Assembly (NCBI GenBank): GCA_026419315.1
Contig: JANZZQ010000018.1
Span: forward strand, 1-15,044
DNA length: 15,044 nt
Direction: 5' to 3'
Source of the DNA: Armatimonadota bacterium
GTDB taxonomy: Bacteria > Armatimonadota > Fervidibacteria > Fervidibacterales > Fervidibacteraceae
Under the pieces are notes generated by a model. The model saw nothing but the letters and a program-made list of their open reading frames with translations, was not told the DNA's origin and ran no database searches. Positions 13,368 to 15,044 of the stretch are shown in pieces (the stretch's first letter is position 1; each line of letters begins with the position of its first letter). The position numbers were made by a program, and so were the translations under genes.

Positions 13368-14753
13368 ATGAAAAAACCTGTCAAGTGTGCTGTCGTTTCT
13401 CTCGGTTGCCCGAAAAACTTGGTTGATAGCGAGGGGATGCTCGGTTGGCTCGCCCAAAACGGGTTCGCGCTCACAACCGACCTTGAGCGGGCTGATGTCA
13501 TTGTCGTCAATACGTGTGGCTTTTTGAAGGCAGCCGTTGATGAAAATTTGCAGGAACTGAAGCGATTGGCGAAACTCAAGAAGCAAGGAAAGTGTAAAGG
13601 GCTCATCGCCGTTGGTTGCCTTGTAAGCAGGTTTCCCGAACTTGTGAAACAAGTTGTGCCTGAAGTTGACGCTTGCTTGGGAGTCGGTGAGTATCACAGG
13701 GTCCCTGAATTGGCGGCTCAACTTACGGGTTTTCCTTTGTCCGTTCCGAAGTCATTGGGAGAATCGCCTTGCGCACCTCGCATAATCAGCACCCCACATT
13801 GGTATGCGTATCTGAAAATTGCTGAAGGTTGCGACCGAACTTGCACTTTCTGCGTCATTCCCGCCATTCGCGGCAAGCAAAAGAGCCGCCCAATTGAAGG
13901 GTTGGTGGCGGAAGCGAAGGAGCTCGTCGGACAAGGTGTGAAAGAGCTTATCTTGATTGCGCAGGACACAACCCGCTACGGAGTTGACTTGTATGGTAAA
14001 CCGATGTTGCCCGAACTGGTCAGCCGATTGGCTCGGATTGATGGTTTGAAATGGTTGAGGTTGCTTTACTGTTACCCAACGGCAGTGTCGGACAGGCTCA
14101 TAGAGGTGATGGCATCGCACGAAACGGTTGCCCGATACATTGACATCCCATTTCAACACAGTCACCCAGATATTCTCCGGGCGATGGGGCGCGGTGGCGA
14201 TGATGAGTTGTTTTCGCGACTTATTGAGAAGTTGAGAGCCGCAATGCCTGACATAGCCATCCGCACGACTTTCATCGTGGGTTTCCCTGGTGAAACAGAG
14301 CGGCACTTTGAGCACTTGTTGAACTTCGTCAGAGAAATGAAGTTTGACAGGTTGGGAGTGTTCGCTTTCTCGCCGGAGCCTGGCACCCCGGCCTTTCACC
14401 TGCCCAACCAGGTTCCAAACGAAGTGACGAGGGAACGCTATCACCTCCTTCTGGCAGTTCAGCGGGAAATTTCGCTTCAAAGGAACCGAACTTTCGTGGG
14501 TAGGACATTGGAAGTTGTTTTCGAGCGCTGGGACCCAAGAACTGGGGTTTACGAAGCTCGATCTCAATACGAAGCACCGGAAATTGACGGCGTCGTGAAA
14601 GTCAAGGGGTGGATGAACGATGGACTTGTCGGCAAATTTGCCAATGTTCGCGTGATAAAAGCGCTCCCTTACGACTTGATAGCAAAGTTCGCTGTGGAAA
14701 GGAGGCGGAAGAATGACCGTCAATTTGAACTCCGAGCAACTGACCGAGTTTGA
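13368..14753 (+). CDS. rimO: Ribosomal protein S12 methylthiotransferase RimO
   Basis: The 461-residue radical-SAM enzyme begins with an MTTase domain whose cluster cysteines are C14 (SLGCPKNLVDSE), C50 (VNTCGF) and C84 (VGCL). The radical-SAM triad is C155, C159 and C162 in EGCDRTCTFCVIPAIRGK. The C-terminus is a TRAM domain (from about RNRTFVGRTLEVVFER). The SLGCPKNLVDSE and IPAIRGKQKSRP forms mark RimO rather than MiaB. It adds a methylthio group to the conserved aspartate of ribosomal protein S12. ATG 13368 has a GGGGTG SD 9 bases upstream; GTG 13356 lies within that SD. The last 20 or so residues run beyond the usual end and overlap the next gene by 41 bp. Confidence 0.96.
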   Translation: MKKPVKCAVVSLGCPKNLVDSEGMLGWLAQNGFALTTDLERADVIVVNTCGFLKAAVDENLQELKRLAKLKKQGKCKGLIAVGCLVSRFPELVKQVVPEVDACLGVGEYHRVPELAAQLTGFPLSVPKSLGESPCAPRIISTPHWYAYLKIAEGCDRTCTFCVIPAIRGKQKSRPIEGLVAEAKELVGQGVKELILIAQDTTRYGVDLYGKPMLPELVSRLARIDGLKWLRLLYCYPTAVSDRLIEVMASHETVARYIDIPFQHSHPDILRAMGRGGDDELFSRLIEKLRAAMPDIAIRTTFIVGFPGETERHFEHLLNFVREMKFDRLGVFAFSPEPGTPAFHLPNQVPNEVTRERYHLLLAVQREISLQRNRTFVGRTLEVVFERWDPRTGVYEARSQYEAPEIDGVVKVKGWMNDGLVGKFANVRVIKALPYDLIAKFAVERRRKNDRQFELRATDRV

Positions 14754-15044
14754 CCCTGAATCCGAGAGAAGAAAGCGGACGGATTTGATTGTCCTACACA
14801 ATGCTTTCCAAGCCCTGTGGGGGTCAGAGGAAGGCAAACGAGCAAACGAGTTATCAACTCTGGATGGGCTTCAAATTTTTTTGGGTTTGACCCGTCACAT
14901 CCTGTTCAGTTGCGAGCACCTGGTTTTGCAGGGCAGGACTTGGAATTTCAAGTGGCGTCAAGGCGCAACTTCTGCCCCTTTAGGTGGGCTTGTGACCACC
15001 ATTTTGACTTTGAAGGGTGTGCCCCTTCACCCCAAGGATATAGC
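14713..15044 (+). CDS. Unrecognised protein, N-terminal part only
   Basis: The frame from ATG 14713 stays open to the window edge for 110 codons. The start is well supported: AAAGGAGG lies 7 bases upstream, inside the end of rimO, and the gene overlaps rimO by 41 bp in another frame, implying coupled translation. The visible protein begins MTVNLNSEQLTEFDPESERR and has an early charged segment. It continues with an alpha-helical-looking stretch (ALWGSEEGKRANELSTLDGL) and a more hydrophobic part near 61-100, including HILFSCEHLVLQG and PLGGLVTTILTLKGVPLHP. I recognise no domain and no signal peptide. The tight linkage suggests cotranscription with rimO, but no function can be assigned from the fragment. 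Confidence 0.7.
   Translation, partial: MTVNLNSEQLTEFDPESERRKRTDLIVLHNAFQALWGSEEGKRANELSTLDGLQIFLGLTRHILFSCEHLVLQGRTWNFKWRQGATSAPLGGLVTTILTLKGVPLHPKDI

Noticed and set aside
13752..14837. 361-codon open frame on the minus strand
   Set aside because: It lies antisense to the well-supported rimO, has no recognisable domain and a composition typical of a reverse-frame shadow.
1..15044. CRISPR, insertion sequence, prophage, toxin-antitoxin, tRNA or rRNA content
   Set aside because: No spaced repeats, transposase, integrase, attachment sites or RNA-gene sequences were seen; gene content and coding style are uniform and chromosomal.

Overview
The window is ordinary, densely packed bacterial chromosome with a GC content near 50 % by eye. 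It carries 16 protein genes (14 complete, 2 cut by the window edges), no rRNA or tRNA, no insertion sequence and no CRISPR. Leucine codons are rich in TTG, Shine-Dalgarno (SD) sequences are strong (GGAGGTGA type), and the genes include a menaquinone-type methyltransferase, a minimal TatA and a BldC-like regulator. Together these suggest a free-living, probably thermophilic bacterium of an Armatimonadota/Fervidibacter-like lineage. The lineage is a low-confidence inference; the bacterial assignment is firm.

Left arm (1-1713, minus strand): a small MerR/BldC-type DNA-binding protein, then ybaB/ebfC, recR and the start of an RmlC-like cupin epimerase, read as one unit. A 37-bp four-half-site repeat lies between the regulator and the divergent sucC. 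A nested promoter plus competing hairpins sit over the ybaB SD.

Middle (1922-6007): sucC stands alone without sucD. A 55-residue TatA gene faces it. A menG/ubiE methyltransferase ends in a 12-bp-stem terminator shared with a convergent cold-shock gene. Upstream of the cold-shock gene are its own promoter, a structured leader and pepA, all on the minus strand.

plus-strand operon (6109-9272): prmC, a membrane-anchored TPR protein, a glyoxalase-II-like metallo-beta-lactamase-fold (MBL-fold) hydrolase, and a protein with the RQC and HRDC domains of RecQ but no helicase. This last gene overlaps the end of a convergent, apparently orphan histidine kinase by 12 bp. mutS lies upstream of the kinase on the minus strand.

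Right end: rimO is divergent from mutS and overlaps by 41 bp an unrecognised gene that runs off the window.

There is no obvious new multi-gene system. The points most worth a second look are regulatory or architectural: the ybaB leader, the symmetric repeat array before sucC, the SD displayed in a hairpin loop in the csp leader, a heptanucleotide tandem repeat inside mutS, and the helicase-less RecQ C-terminus protein.
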